Shown: positions 18,425 through 25,703, counted from the first letter of the stretch. The stretch is 45,845 nt of DNA from Phyllobacterium trifolii (GCF_014192095.1 NZ_JACHXN010000005.1:1-45845); one strand, 5' to 3'. Made by a program: numbers and translations. The notes: generated by a model from the letters alone, not told the origin.

Positions 18425-19005
18425 CAACCGGCCTCCGGCAGGGGTTCTGCACCGCCGATAATCGAGGCTGCAACCTGTTCCATAGGGACTCGCCTCTGCA
18501 TCGCGCAGCTGCGCAGGATGCTGTACGCATGCTCTTCGTCGATCTGGCGCGCCGCCATGATTTTCTGTACCGCGGCATGAACCAATGGGCGGAGGCGAAT
18601 ACGCTCTTCGAGGTGCAGCAGTCTGTTGCGAACCGCTTCACGCTCCTTGTGGACGCTCATTGCCATAACCAGTGCAGGATAGATGGCCGACGCGGTGATC
18701 GGCTTGGATATGATCGTGCAAGAGCCGTGTTCCATGAGCCAGGCGATGCGGCCCGGCGCTTCCGATCCGAGAAGTGCGACAACTGGCCGGGGTGCGCTGG
18801 CTCCGCTCCAAGGGAGAAGGTCGTTCCATCCCTGATCCGCATCAACCAGAATTACGTCTGGCAGTTCGTCGGCATCGAGAGGTATCCATTGGATTGTCAC
18901 GTGGAAACCCAAGAGCTTCAACTGCCGCGTCAGCCGCTCCGTCGTGGCGTCGGAGCGATGCAGGACGGTAACCCGCCAACCGGTGAAGTTCGGCGTCTCC
19001 TTCAT
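18424..19005 (-). CDS. amiR: AmiR-like ANTAR-domain antiterminator
   Basis: A protein of 193 residues. Residues 10-115 are a receiver-like domain (VILVDAD with Asp55, SKPI with Lys101); residues 118-140 a charged coiled coil; residues 125-185 an ANTAR RNA-binding domain (VQKIMAARQIDEEHAYSILRSCAMQRR). ANTAR proteins such as AmiR and NasR bind leader RNA hairpins and prevent transcription termination. In Pseudomonas, AmiR is held inactive by AmiC until an amide binds. Here the AmiC-like gene is directly upstream with a four-base overlap. A leader terminator precedes that gene (20151-20197), so this protein probably relieves attenuation of its own operon. Confidence 0.88.
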   Translation of the reverse strand: MKETPNFTGWRVTVLHRSDATTERLTRQLKLLGFHVTIQWIPLDADELPDVILVDADQGWNDLLPWSGASAPRPVVALLGSEAPGRIAWLMEHGSCTIISKPITASAIYPALVMAMSVHKEREAVRNRLLHLEERIRLRPLVHAAVQKIMAARQIDEEHAYSILRSCAMQRRVPMEQVAASIIGGAEPLPEAG

Positions 19006-20135
19006 GATACGATCCGCAATTTTGGTGCCGAGCGCCTACGGCGTCCGGTCAGATAGGGGTCAGCCGCGATTGCAGGCCGTGATGCGATGATATCAAACCC
19101 ATTGTCCGTGGTGATGCGGCCAAGATGAAATGGCAACGCTGCATGATTGGTTTCGGCGTCGATGCGAATATCGCCATGCACCGTCGACAGGGGCGCTCCC
19201 GACAATCTGCGGCGAACGATTTGTGGCTCGTCCGTTCCGGAGGCCAGAATGGCTTCGCCGCACATTTTTACAGCCGAATAAGCGCTGGCGAAGAAATTGG
19301 AAATGCGCCGCTCCGTCCCGAAGCGCTTTGCGAGGCGTGCCTTGAACGCCAGATTTTCGGGTGAATTAAGGCTGTCGAAGTACGAAGCTGCCGACAATTG
19401 TCCCGTAGCAACGCCGCGACCGACGTCGCCGAGTTCGCATTCCGTCAGATCGCAACTGACAACGGGGCAGTTCTCGGGCTTGAAGGCCGGGTCGCGATCT
19501 CCAAGCTGCTTGAAAGCTTGCAGGAAAGCATAGCTTGCCGGACCAATAAGATTGCTGAGGACGAAACTTGGCCTGCGCTGTTCGATGTCATTGACGATGC
19601 GTTCAACCGCCGTTTCTTCGAACGGCAAATAGCGCTCGCCAAGAATCTCACCGCCCGACTCGTTGATCAGTTCACGCGAGAGCCTATTCATCTCCCAACC
19701 CCAGACATAATTGGCGCCGACGAGGTAAGGCCGCTTGCCATAGCGGGGAAGGAGATACTCGAACAGGGGAATTAGATGCTGATTGGGACAAGCGCCGGTA
19801 TAGATGACGTTCTCATTGGCTTCGAAGCCCTCATAGGGGCACATATACCAAAGCAGACCATCATGTTTTTCGACAAGCGGAATGACTTCCTTGCGCGCCA
19901 GAGACGTGATCGTTCCAACGATGTGGCGGCAACCGGAATCGCGCAGCATTGAACGCGCGCCTTCGAGATATTCCGGGATTATGCCATGCGGATCGATGAA
20001 AATTGGCTGGATCAAATCGCCATGCGCAGCGCCCAACTCTTCGATCGCAAATTCGGCGCCGTCGCGGGATTCACGCCCCATCGCGCCATAGGGTCCCGTA
20101 GTCGAATAAAGAATGCCGATTTTTACAGCGTCCAT
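19002..20135 (-). CDS. amiC: AmiC-like amide sensor (type I periplasmic-binding fold)
   Basis: A protein of 377 residues resembling AmiC and urea/amide binding proteins (Peripla_BP_5/6 fold): KIGILYSTTGPYGAMGRES at the start, IGTITSLARKEVIPLVEKHDG, GANYVWGWEMNRL. There is no signal peptide: the domain starts at residue 4. It therefore acts in the cytoplasm as a ligand sensor, as Pseudomonas AmiC does, and not as the transport receptor. The coupled AmiR-like gene is its expected partner. GGCAGG lies just upstream of the ATG at 20135. It is the first gene of a seven-gene operon reaching 12314. Confidence 0.87.
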   Translation of the reverse strand: MDAVKIGILYSTTGPYGAMGRESRDGAEFAIEELGAAHGDLIQPIFIDPHGIIPEYLEGARSMLRDSGCRHIVGTITSLARKEVIPLVEKHDGLLWYMCPYEGFEANENVIYTGACPNQHLIPLFEYLLPRYGKRPYLVGANYVWGWEMNRLSRELINESGGEILGERYLPFEETAVERIVNDIEQRRPSFVLSNLIGPASYAFLQAFKQLGDRDPAFKPENCPVVSCDLTECELGDVGRGVATGQLSAASYFDSLNSPENLAFKARLAKRFGTERRISNFFASAYSAVKMCGEAILASGTDEPQIVRRRLSGAPLSTVHGDIRIDAETNHAALPFHLGRITTDNGFDIIASRPAIAADPYLTGRRRRSAPKLRIVS

Positions 20136-20150
20136 TAACCTGCCAATACG

Positions 20151-20197
20151 AAAAACCCCACGACGCTTGCTCCCATCTAAGACGGGGCGTCATGGGG
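20151..20197 (-). terminator. Leader intrinsic terminator upstream of amiC
   Basis: On the transcribed strand an 11-bp stem (20197-20187 with 20166-20156, one G-U pair) ends in five U (20155-20151), only 15 nt before the amiC ATG. A terminator between promoter and first gene only makes sense as an attenuator. It fits control by the ANTAR protein encoded in the same operon. Confidence 0.75.
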
Positions 20198-20256
20198 CGA
20201 AACTGCCCGTCGACCATCGAAAGTCATGTGATTGCAGAAGCTATGCACAATCTGCA
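20181..20256 (-). promoter_or_regulatory. Candidate ANTAR antiterminator leader
   Basis: Between promoter and terminator the RNA can fold two ways. A small hairpin, GGGC/GCCC (20208-20205 with 20198-20195), has a six-base loop AGUUUC and uses three bases of the terminator's 5' arm. A longer stem (20211-20206 with 20186-20181) would trap that arm altogether. Further 5', UGCAGA (20256-20251) pairs with UCUGCA (20238-20233). Known ANTAR targets are two hairpins with six-base loops having A at position 1 and G at position 4; here A1 is present but G4 is not, so the match is partial. Confidence 0.45.
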
Positions 20257-20262
20257 GGCACG

Positions 20263-20292
20263 ATTAAAATACGGGCAAGCAATTCTTGTCAA
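20263..20292 (-). promoter_or_regulatory. Sigma-70 promoter of the amide operon
   Basis: On the minus strand TTGACA (20292-20287) is followed after 18 bp by TTTAAT (20268-20263). This is a perfect -35 box and a five-of-six -10 box. Transcription would start near 20256, giving a leader of about 120 nt before amiC, which contains the terminator. Confidence 0.6.
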
Positions 20293-20319
20293 GTGGGAAT
20301 GTGCCAGCCGATTAGCAGC

Positions 20320-20537
20320 TTGATATTTGGTGCTGCTTTCCTTCCCTCGATGACATGTCCCACTTCCGTCATTGTCGGCAGTGACGACAAGACGACGCCC
20401 ATCACGGCGTCGCAACTGATCGCAGATCGCATTCCGAACGCGACGCTAAAGTAGTCACAGGCGCGGCGCATCTAGCCCCTATAGAGCGCCCTGCGGAGAT
20501 AAATGCGCTGCCGCTCGCTTTTCTGGATTCACATTAG
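20320..20537 (+). pseudogene. C-terminal remnant of an alpha/beta hydrolase (PcaD-like)
   Basis: Reading 20368-20454 gives MTCPTSVIVGSDDKTTP and an ADRIPNATLK tail, the strand and acid loop found before the catalytic His in 3-oxoadipate enol-lactonase-type hydrolases. TAG follows, but after a two-base shift the frame continues VTGAAHLAPIERPAEINALP to a stop at 20535-20537; this holds the catalytic His motif G-x-x-HLAPIERP. The N-terminal two thirds are missing, the amiC promoter lying just upstream. So this is a frameshifted 3' fragment of a hydrolase gene, cut off by the amide operon's regulatory region. The 5' limit is approximate. Confidence 0.65.
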
Positions 20538-20604
20538 GAGTTTTGATTGCGGCCCGGCGGCCGAATTCGCCGATCGCGACCGATATGGTGCGTCGAACCC
20601 AAAG

Positions 20605-21243
20605 TCAGCCGCGGCGCGGCCGTCGGACCGCCCGCACCACCCCGGCCGATGTGCTACCGCAATAGAGGCGGTCGCCGCCATCGGATTCCAGCCCCGACAC
20701 GCCCATGCCGGCCGGCATATCAAGCTTCTCGAGAACCTTGCCCGATTGCGGATCGACGCGGCGCAGATCGCTCTGCTCGCCTTCCCAGGTGGCGTGCCAC
20801 AACTCGCCGTCGCACCATGTCACCCCGGTGACGAAACGGTCGGATTCGATGGTGCGCAGGATTGCCCCGGTCTCCGGGTTGATCTGGTGGATCTTGCGCT
20901 CGCGGTATTGCCCCACCCAGAGCGTCCCTTCGGCCCAGGTTAGTCCGGAATCACCACCGCCGCCGGGTGCCGGGATGGTCGCCAGAACCCGCCCGGTGTC
21001 GGGGTCGATCTTGTGGATGCGATCGTTGGCAAGCTGGAAGAAATGCTGGCCGTCATAGGCGGTGCCGGCATGCGCCGCGACATCGATCGAGCGCTGCACC
21101 TGCCCGTTTTCCGGATCGAAGGCGTTCAGCTTCTCACCCGAGGCAAACCAGACGTTGTTGCCATCAAAGCTCACCCCATGCACCCTCTCCACATACGGAA
21201 AGGGTCCGTATTCGCGCAGGATTTCGGCTGTTGACTGTTTCAT
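20605..21243 (-). CDS. Beta-propeller protein, glutamine-cyclotransferase-like
   Basis: A protein of 212 residues built of repeated blades with WFASGEKLNAFDPENGQV, IHKIDPDTGRVLATI, LWVGQYRERKIHQINPETG and LRRVDPQSGKVLEKL. This pattern is that of Vgb/SMP-30/glutaminyl cyclotransferase-like propellers. No signal peptide, so it is probably cytoplasmic; enzymatic activity is unproven. GAGGATA lies upstream of the ATG. It follows the winged-helix regulator gene by 36 bp on the same strand and belongs to the GC-rich block that includes DUF899. Confidence 0.75.
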   Translation of the reverse strand: MKQSTAEILREYGPFPYVERVHGVSFDGNNVWFASGEKLNAFDPENGQVQRSIDVAAHAGTAYDGQHFFQLANDRIHKIDPDTGRVLATIPAPGGGGDSGLTWAEGTLWVGQYRERKIHQINPETGAILRTIESDRFVTGVTWCDGELWHATWEGEQSDLRRVDPQSGKVLEKLDMPAGMGVSGLESDGGDRLYCGSTSAGVVRAVRRPRRG

Positions 21244-21279
21244 GTCTCTATCCTCACTGAGATGGTCTGATGTCCGTTA

Positions 21280-22500
21280 CTAACCGTTCGGCAGCGGTGC
21301 CGGGAGTAACAAGGTGGTCGTGAATCCCACCAGCGGCGGCGTCATCCAGCGGCGCGCCCGTCCGTGCCCGAAAAACTGCACCTTGCCGGCCTCGCTAAGC
21401 TGCACCAGAGCCCGTTGCACGCTGCGCTGGCCGGTGCCAAGCGCCAGCGCCAGCGCCGAACTCGCCCAGGATTCTCCATCGGCGAGAAAGGCCAGCACCG
21501 CCGCGTGCCGCTCCTCGATCGGCCGCGCCAGCACCACCACGTCGCCTGCCTCGCGCGGCGCCAGCGCGAAGCCTTGGCTGGTCGCGCCGATATCGGCCAA
21601 CCCCCGAAGCTCGGCGCGCAGCCGGCCGATCTCGACCCTGAGCCGCGCCCGGTGCGATTCATCGGCGTGCCTGCCGCCGAAGGCTTCGGCGATCAGCCTC
21701 GCCCTCGACACATCGCCCGGCCACGCTTCGGCCAGCGTGCGTGCCAATGCAAACAGCACCGGGCGCGTTGCCAGCGAGACGATTGCTTGTTGCTTGCGGA
21801 TGACATAGCGGAAGCTGTCGACCACCAGCGCCGGCGACGTCTGCAGCGCCTCGACCTCCTCGAGCAGCAAGGGGCGCTGCTCACCACCCGCGATCAGCCG
21901 CGCCGCCGGTGTGTCCAGCGCCAGGAACGCGCTGTCGACCTCCGCGATAAGGCCCCGAATGCCGGCGCGGCGGGCAGCGTGGCTTGCCCACTCCAACGCC
22001 CTGCGCGCCGGCTTCGTCCTGAGGCGCCGCATAGCGATGCCGGCGACGGCGAGCTCGTGCGCGGCTCTCGAAGCCGGCGGAAGCGGCATCGGGTCGAGCC
22101 CGGCCAGCACATCTTCGGCCTCGTCCAGACGGCCGATCAGCAGCAGGCGTCGCACCTTGAGGTGGCCGGCATGCGCGGCGTTCAGCCGGTCGCCATGCTT
22201 TTCCAGCGTCGCCCGCGCCGCGTCCAAAATCTTGGCGGGCCAGCCAAGGTCACGCGAGACTAGCGCGATCTCCGCTTCGGCGACGACGCATCTGGCACGC
22301 GCTACCGCCTCCTTCGGGCCGAAGCCACGCGCGGCCCGCCGCAGCAGCGTCTTGGCACGATCGAGGTCGCCGAGCTGCGCCATCGCAATGCCGCGCAGCG
22401 CCAGCGCCGGCGGGTCTTCGCGCAAGGCGACGCGATCGAGCGCGCCGAGCGGATCGCCCGCGGCCAGTGCCAGTGCCGCCGCGGTGATCAGCGAGTCCAT
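21280..22500 (-). CDS. Regulator with helical repeats and two winged-helix regions
   Basis: A protein of 406 residues. Residues 1-205 are Ala/Leu-rich helical pairs resembling TPR repeats. Residues 240-315 look like an OmpR/SARP-type domain (RARLRVEIGRLRAELRGL). Residues 328-390 look like a second winged helix (SWASSALALALGTGQRSVQRALVQL, then GRARRWM). I do not know a named family with certainty. Similar proteins accompany DUF899 genes in rhizobia as far as I recall. The ATG at 22500 lies inside a 33-bp repeat whose second copy precedes the DUF899 gene, so it may bind there and repress itself. GC content is visibly higher than in the ABC and ars regions. Confidence 0.72.
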   Translation of the reverse strand: MDSLITAAALALAAGDPLGALDRVALREDPPALALRGIAMAQLGDLDRAKTLLRRAARGFGPKEAVARARCVVAEAEIALVSRDLGWPAKILDAARATLEKHGDRLNAAHAGHLKVRRLLLIGRLDEAEDVLAGLDPMPLPPASRAAHELAVAGIAMRRLRTKPARRALEWASHAARRAGIRGLIAEVDSAFLALDTPAARLIAGGEQRPLLLEEVEALQTSPALVVDSFRYVIRKQQAIVSLATRPVLFALARTLAEAWPGDVSRARLIAEAFGGRHADESHRARLRVEIGRLRAELRGLADIGATSQGFALAPREAGDVVVLARPIEERHAAVLAFLADGESWASSALALALGTGQRSVQRALVQLSEAGKVQFFGHGRARRWMTPPLVGFTTTLLLPAPLPNG

Positions 22501-22532
22501 TCAAATCCCGTCACACTTGTTACTCCCACCCC
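22500..22532. repeat. 33-bp repeat, copy 1 (at the regulator start codon)
   Basis: Identical at 32 of 33 bases to 22750-22782 (difference at 22521), in the same orientation and exactly 250 bp away. The core GTCACACTTGTTAC is a quasi-palindrome (GTnAC-N4-GTnAC). Weaker similarity continues for about 28 bases to the right of both copies (CCGCC, TAA, TCAT). Copy 1 forms the 5' leader and first base of the regulator gene on the minus strand. Confidence 0.8.
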
Positions 22533-22654
22533 AGCACTGCCCGCCATAACGTAAGTCATGGCCGTCAACCAGCAAGGGGTGTCGACGCTGTGGCCATCGT
22601 TGACGACAATATCCGCATTGGCAAGCCCTGAGCATCTCACAAGGGATAACTGAC

Positions 22655-22849
22655 ATGCCTGACTCCAACGATCTGCCTCTCCATGCGACGAGCGACACCG
22701 CCGAGCAAGCTGAGCGGATCCGCCATCCCTGCTGCGGCGGGCCGGGTCCTTCAAATCCCGTCACACTTGTAACTCCCACCCCTGCGTTTCACCGCCCTAT
22801 TCTAACTCATAGTAAGCAACAACAGACTGGCAAAGGAGACGACCAATGA
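22655..22849 (+). CDS. Possible small gene ahead of DUF899 (uncertain)
   Basis: A frame of 64 residues starts at an ATG 9 nt after AAGGGA and ends in ATGA, overlapping the DUF899 start. The first 33 residues have GC-rich third positions like the neighbours. The rest runs through the 33-bp repeat and leader and has poor coding character. It may be a real leader peptide, a truncated gene, or chance. Confidence 0.25.
   Translation: MPDSNDLPLHATSDTAEQAERIRHPCCGGPGPSNPVTLVTPTPAFHRPILTHSKQQQTGKGDDQ
22750..22782. repeat. 33-bp repeat, copy 2 (upstream of DUF899)
   Basis: The second copy, 64 bp before the DUF899 ATG. With copy 1 it brackets the divergent intergenic region, consistent with a shared operator for the regulator at 21280 and the DUF899 gene, or with loop-forming binding. 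It could also be a plain duplication of a promoter segment. Confidence 0.8.
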
Positions 22850-23598
22850 TCGAGCACACCGCAATGAAGACCCCGCCGATCGTTTCAAGGCAGAATTGGG
22901 AAGCCGCGCGCGAACAGATGTTGGTGAAGGAGAAGGCAACGCTGCGCGCCAAGGATGCGCTGGCCGCCGAGCGTCGGCGCATGCCGTGGATGGAAGTCGA
23001 CAAGGCCTATGTGTTCGAGGGGCCGAATGGCAAGGCGAGCCTGCTCGATTTGTTCGAAGGCCGCCGCCAGCTGATCGTCTACCGCGCCTTCTTCGAGCCC
23101 GGCGTGTTCGGCTGGCCCGAGCATGCCTGCCGCGGCTGTTCGCTCGGCGCCGATCAGGTCGGTCACCTCGCCCATCTCAACGCCCGCAATACCACGCTTG
23201 CCTACGCCTCGCGCGCCCCGCAGGCTGACATTACGCGGCTGAAGCAGCGGATGGGCTGGGAGATGCCGTGGTACACCATCACGGACAGTTTCGACAAAGA
23301 CTTCGGCGTCGACGAATGGCACGGCCACAACGTGTTCATCCGTGATGGCGACCGCATCTTCCGCACCTATTTCATCAACAGCCGGGGCGACGAGGCGATG
23401 GGCACCGTCTGGAGCTATCTCGACGCGACGCCGCTTGGCCGCCAGGAAATCTGGGAGGACTCGCCTGAAGGCTATCCGCAGACCCCGCTCTACTCCTGGT
23501 GGAACTGGCACGACAATTACGACGCCGGAGCCGACAAGACATGGGAAGAAGTGTCGGCCGCCGGCGAGGCGGCGTTCAGGGATAAGGGTGAGCAGTAA
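22846..23598 (+). CDS. DUF899 (thioredoxin-like fold) protein
   Basis: A protein of 250 residues with the DUF899 pattern: MPWMEVDKAYVFEGPNGKASL, LFEGRRQLIVYRAFFEP, a HACRGCSLGADQVGHLAHLN block with a CxxC pair, and RAPQADITRLKQRMGWEMPWY. DUF899 proteins have a thioredoxin/AhpC-like fold and are presumed redox proteins, but no reaction is established. AAGGAG is placed eight nt before the ATG at 22846. The same block recurs in rhizobia with the beta-propeller and regulator genes seen here. A strong hairpin follows. Confidence 0.88.
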   Translation: MIEHTAMKTPPIVSRQNWEAAREQMLVKEKATLRAKDALAAERRRMPWMEVDKAYVFEGPNGKASLLDLFEGRRQLIVYRAFFEPGVFGWPEHACRGCSLGADQVGHLAHLNARNTTLAYASRAPQADITRLKQRMGWEMPWYTITDSFDKDFGVDEWHGHNVFIRDGDRIFRTYFINSRGDEAMGTVWSYLDATPLGRQEIWEDSPEGYPQTPLYSWWNWHDNYDAGADKTWEEVSAAGEAAFRDKGEQ

Positions 23599-23613
23599 CG
23601 GCTATCCAGCTTG

Positions 23614-23647
23614 GGTTCCTCTCCCCACTCCCTAGGGGCGAGGAACC
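23614..23647. repeat. Intergenic palindrome after DUF899
   Basis: GGTTCCTC (23614-23621) pairs with GAGGAACC (23640-23647), and inside it CCCC (23623-23626) pairs with GGGG (23635-23638). The form resembles short dispersed CTCCCC/GGGGAG palindromes common between rhizobial genes; it may also terminate DUF899 transcription. Confidence 0.5.
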
Positions 23648-23683
23648 AGTCCTGGCTGGCGTAACCATCAGGGGATTAAGACC

Positions 23684-23941
23684 ATGAGCGATATCCATTC
23701 TCGACCGGGCAGCATGCCCTCCGAAAACACCCCCACCCTCAGCATCGCCGACTGGCTATGCCTCGCTGCCGCACCCACCTTCGCCGTGATGGCACTGCTC
23801 TCCTGTCTTCAGGCTGGCGATGCGGCCATGCTATGCATGGGCTCCTCGCCACTCACTGGCATGGCGGCGATGTATCTCCTGATGAGCGCCTTCCACCTGG
23901 CACCCTGGCTAAGAGTGCTCTCCGGCCGGCAGGTCCGATAG
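23684..23941 (+). CDS. Small membrane protein, function unknown
   Basis: A protein of 85 residues with two hydrophobic segments (about residues 26-44 and 55-75) rich in Ala, Leu and Met: LAAAPTFAVMALLSCLQAG and MAAMYLLMSAFHLAPWL. AGGGGA lies before the ATG at 23684. Codon use matches the GC-rich DUF899 block. No family recognised. Confidence 0.6.
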   Translation: MSDIHSRPGSMPSENTPTLSIADWLCLAAAPTFAVMALLSCLQAGDAAMLCMGSSPLTGMAAMYLLMSAFHLAPWLRVLSGRQVR

Positions 23942-23987
23942 GTCAGCGCACCGCCCAATTTTAACACTCCACACATCGAGAAAGACA

Positions 23988-24055
23988 ATGAGACTGGTCA
24001 GGCTGAGAGCGCCGGGCGGACAATCTCGATCGGTCGACACATCATCCGGACCGTA
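23988..24055 (+). pseudogene. Possible 5' stub of a zinc-type alcohol dehydrogenase
   Basis: An ATG opens MRLVRLRAPGG, which resembles the first strand of medium-chain dehydrogenases (typically VRLxAPGGLDxL). The frame ends after 22 codons. A one-base shift would give DNLDRS after the glycines, which again resembles that family. Everything further is missing. Only about 20 residues support this. Confidence 0.25.
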
Positions 24056-24071
24056 AATAGTGACGTTCAGG

Positions 24072-24761
24072 TCATTGTCCTTTTGATTGGCTAAGTGGTT
24101 CGGTCGCCAGCATCCAATTGGCTATTGCCATTGCAAGCAATGCACCGACCAGCTCCGCAATGATAAAGCCGGGTAGATCAAGCGGACGGATACCCGCGAA
24201 GGTGTCCGAGAGGGACCGTGCAATAGCGACGGCTGGATTGGCGAACGAAGTTGAGGCGGTGAACCAGTAGGCGGCCGTGATGTACAGTCCAACTAGCCAA
24301 CCGATTGCATCCGGCCGAAATCGAAGGCCAGCAAGGATGGTGAATATCAGGCCAAAGGCGGCGACGACTTCTGCGATCCATTGCCCGCTACCGGTGCGAA
24401 CGGTCCTTGAAACCTCGATAATTGGAAGCTCAAACATGGCATGCGCCATGAACGATCCGACAATACCCCCCAGTATCTGCATGGCGATATAGAAGAGCGC
24501 GGCAATAGGCTCGATATCCCTTCGCAGCGCGAAGACCATCGTGACCGCGGGATTGAAGTGTGCGCCCGAGACAGGCCCCAGAATAGTGATTAGGACGACA
24601 AGGATAGCGCCAGTGGGGATGGTGTTTCCGAGCAGTGAAAGCGCCACATCGTTGGTCAGTCGGTCGGCCATGATTCCCGAACCGACGACCGTGGCAACAA
24701 GGATTGCCGTGCCGAGTGCTTCTGCCGCGAGGCGGCGGGCTAGGTCTGGTACCACGGGCAT
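24072..24761 (-). CDS. aqpS: Aquaglyceroporin of the arsenic locus
   Basis: A protein of 229 residues with six membrane helices and two half-helix pore loops: SGAHFNPAVTM and FANPAVAIARSLSDTFAG, both with intact NPA. In Sinorhizobium meliloti an ars operon carries the aquaglyceroporin AqpS in place of an ArsB pump; arsenite made by ArsC leaves the cell down its gradient through it. The position here, 9 bp after arsC on the same strand, matches. An ATG with a GAGGAAG-like site starts it. Confidence 0.88.
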   Translation of the reverse strand: MPVVPDLARRLAAEALGTAILVATVVGSGIMADRLTNDVALSLLGNTIPTGAILVVLITILGPVSGAHFNPAVTMVFALRRDIEPIAALFYIAMQILGGIVGSFMAHAMFELPIIEVSRTVRTGSGQWIAEVVAAFGLIFTILAGLRFRPDAIGWLVGLYITAAYWFTASTSFANPAVAIARSLSDTFAGIRPLDLPGFIIAELVGALLAMAIANWMLATEPLSQSKGQ

Positions 24762-24770
24762 GGCTCTTCC

Positions 24771-25703
24771 TCAGATGGAAACTGATCGCGTCAGGACAAA
24801 CGCTGTCGCGGGGCAAAGCCTGGATGCCTGCGGCGATGCCAAAATTGCGGCGGGCACAGCGCTTCGGTCGACCGGATGGAAGCCGAGTTTGCCTCGGAAT
24901 GGTGCGGCATTGGTCGTCAGTAGATAGCCCGTTTCCGCTCCCTGGATGTCAGCATACCGGAGCAACAAACGTGTGATGGCACTTCCATGTCCATGCTTTT
25001 GCGCCTCGGGCGGCACTGTAATCGAGCGCAGGAGCGCATCCTTTCCGTAGAATTCGATACCGCCATATCCGACATGATGGCCCTGACGATCGGCAAAGCG
25101 AAAGAACTTGCCTTTGGATTCGGCAAGATCGTCGGTCGGCAACGATGCTGCTTGAAGGGCCGTCTCGAAGTCCGTGTCGATTGGATTAATTTCTTCCGCT
25201 TCCAGCCCCTCACGGCGGCCGATGGCTTGCAGCTTTGTTGTCAGCCACAGCCGATCGACGGAATCGTGCTTCAGGTTGAGGAATGCCATGATCCTGTTCT
25301 TCATGTAGCGGGCTGCCAGCGAGAAGGCTCTCTCCTTTTCGATGTCGATGCCTTCGACGGCGGCAGGGTCTTCGATACCCCAATGAGCGGTCATGGGATG
25401 GCCTGGCCAAATCGGACACGCCTCTCCCGCCGCGCTGTCGCAGACCGTAAAAATGAAGTCCATCTCCGGCGCTCCCGGTTCCGCAAATTCGTCCCAGCTC
25501 TTGGAACGGAAACCTTCAGCTGAATAACCGAGAGCATCGAGGACCTTCAGAGCGAATGGATTGACCTCTCCCTTCGGCTGGCTCCCCGCAGAGTATGCGC
25601 GAAAGCGTCCCTTGCCCTCCGTGTTCAAGATCGATTCTGCCAGGATCGAGCGCGCCGAGTTTCCAGTGCAGAGAAAGAGAACATTGTAGACGCGATCATG
25701 CAT
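24771..25703 (-). CDS. arsC: Arsenate reductase fused to a GNAT acetyltransferase-like domain
   Basis: A protein of 310 residues. Residues 1-135 are a low-molecular-weight phosphatase-type arsenate reductase: the P-loop C12-TGNSA-R18, then TVCDSAAGEACPIWPGHPMTAHWGIEDPA with the acid Asp. Residues about 170-310 form a GNAT-like domain (RSITVPPEAQKHGHGSAITRLLL, GYLLTTNAAPFRGKLGF), resembling ArsN-type acetyltransferases found in ars operons. The fusion would reduce arsenate to arsenite and perhaps acetylate an arsenic compound or thiol; the second activity is inference. The ATG at 25703 overlaps the end of arsR by eight bases. An in-frame ATG at 25757 lies inside arsR and is less likely. Confidence 0.9.
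   Translation of the reverse strand: MHDRVYNVLFLCTGNSARSILAESILNTEGKGRFRAYSAGSQPKGEVNPFALKVLDALGYSAEGFRSKSWDEFAEPGAPEMDFIFTVCDSAAGEACPIWPGHPMTAHWGIEDPAAVEGIDIEKERAFSLAARYMKNRIMAFLNLKHDSVDRLWLTTKLQAIGRREGLEAEEINPIDTDFETALQAASLPTDDLAESKGKFFRFADRQGHHVGYGGIEFYGKDALLRSITVPPEAQKHGHGSAITRLLLRYADIQGAETGYLLTTNAAPFRGKLGFHPVDRSAVPAAILASPQASRLCPATAFVLTRSVSI

Noticed and set aside
21364..22263. A 299-codon plus-strand frame opposite the double winged-helix regulator
   Set aside because: Product is Arg/Pro/Gln-rich with no family features; the opposite strand fits a regulator and has the conserved neighbours.
22500..22782. The 33-bp repeat pair considered as target duplication or att sites of a mobile element
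   Set aside because: The 250-bp interval holds no transposase or integrase, and 33 bp is too long for a usual target duplication.
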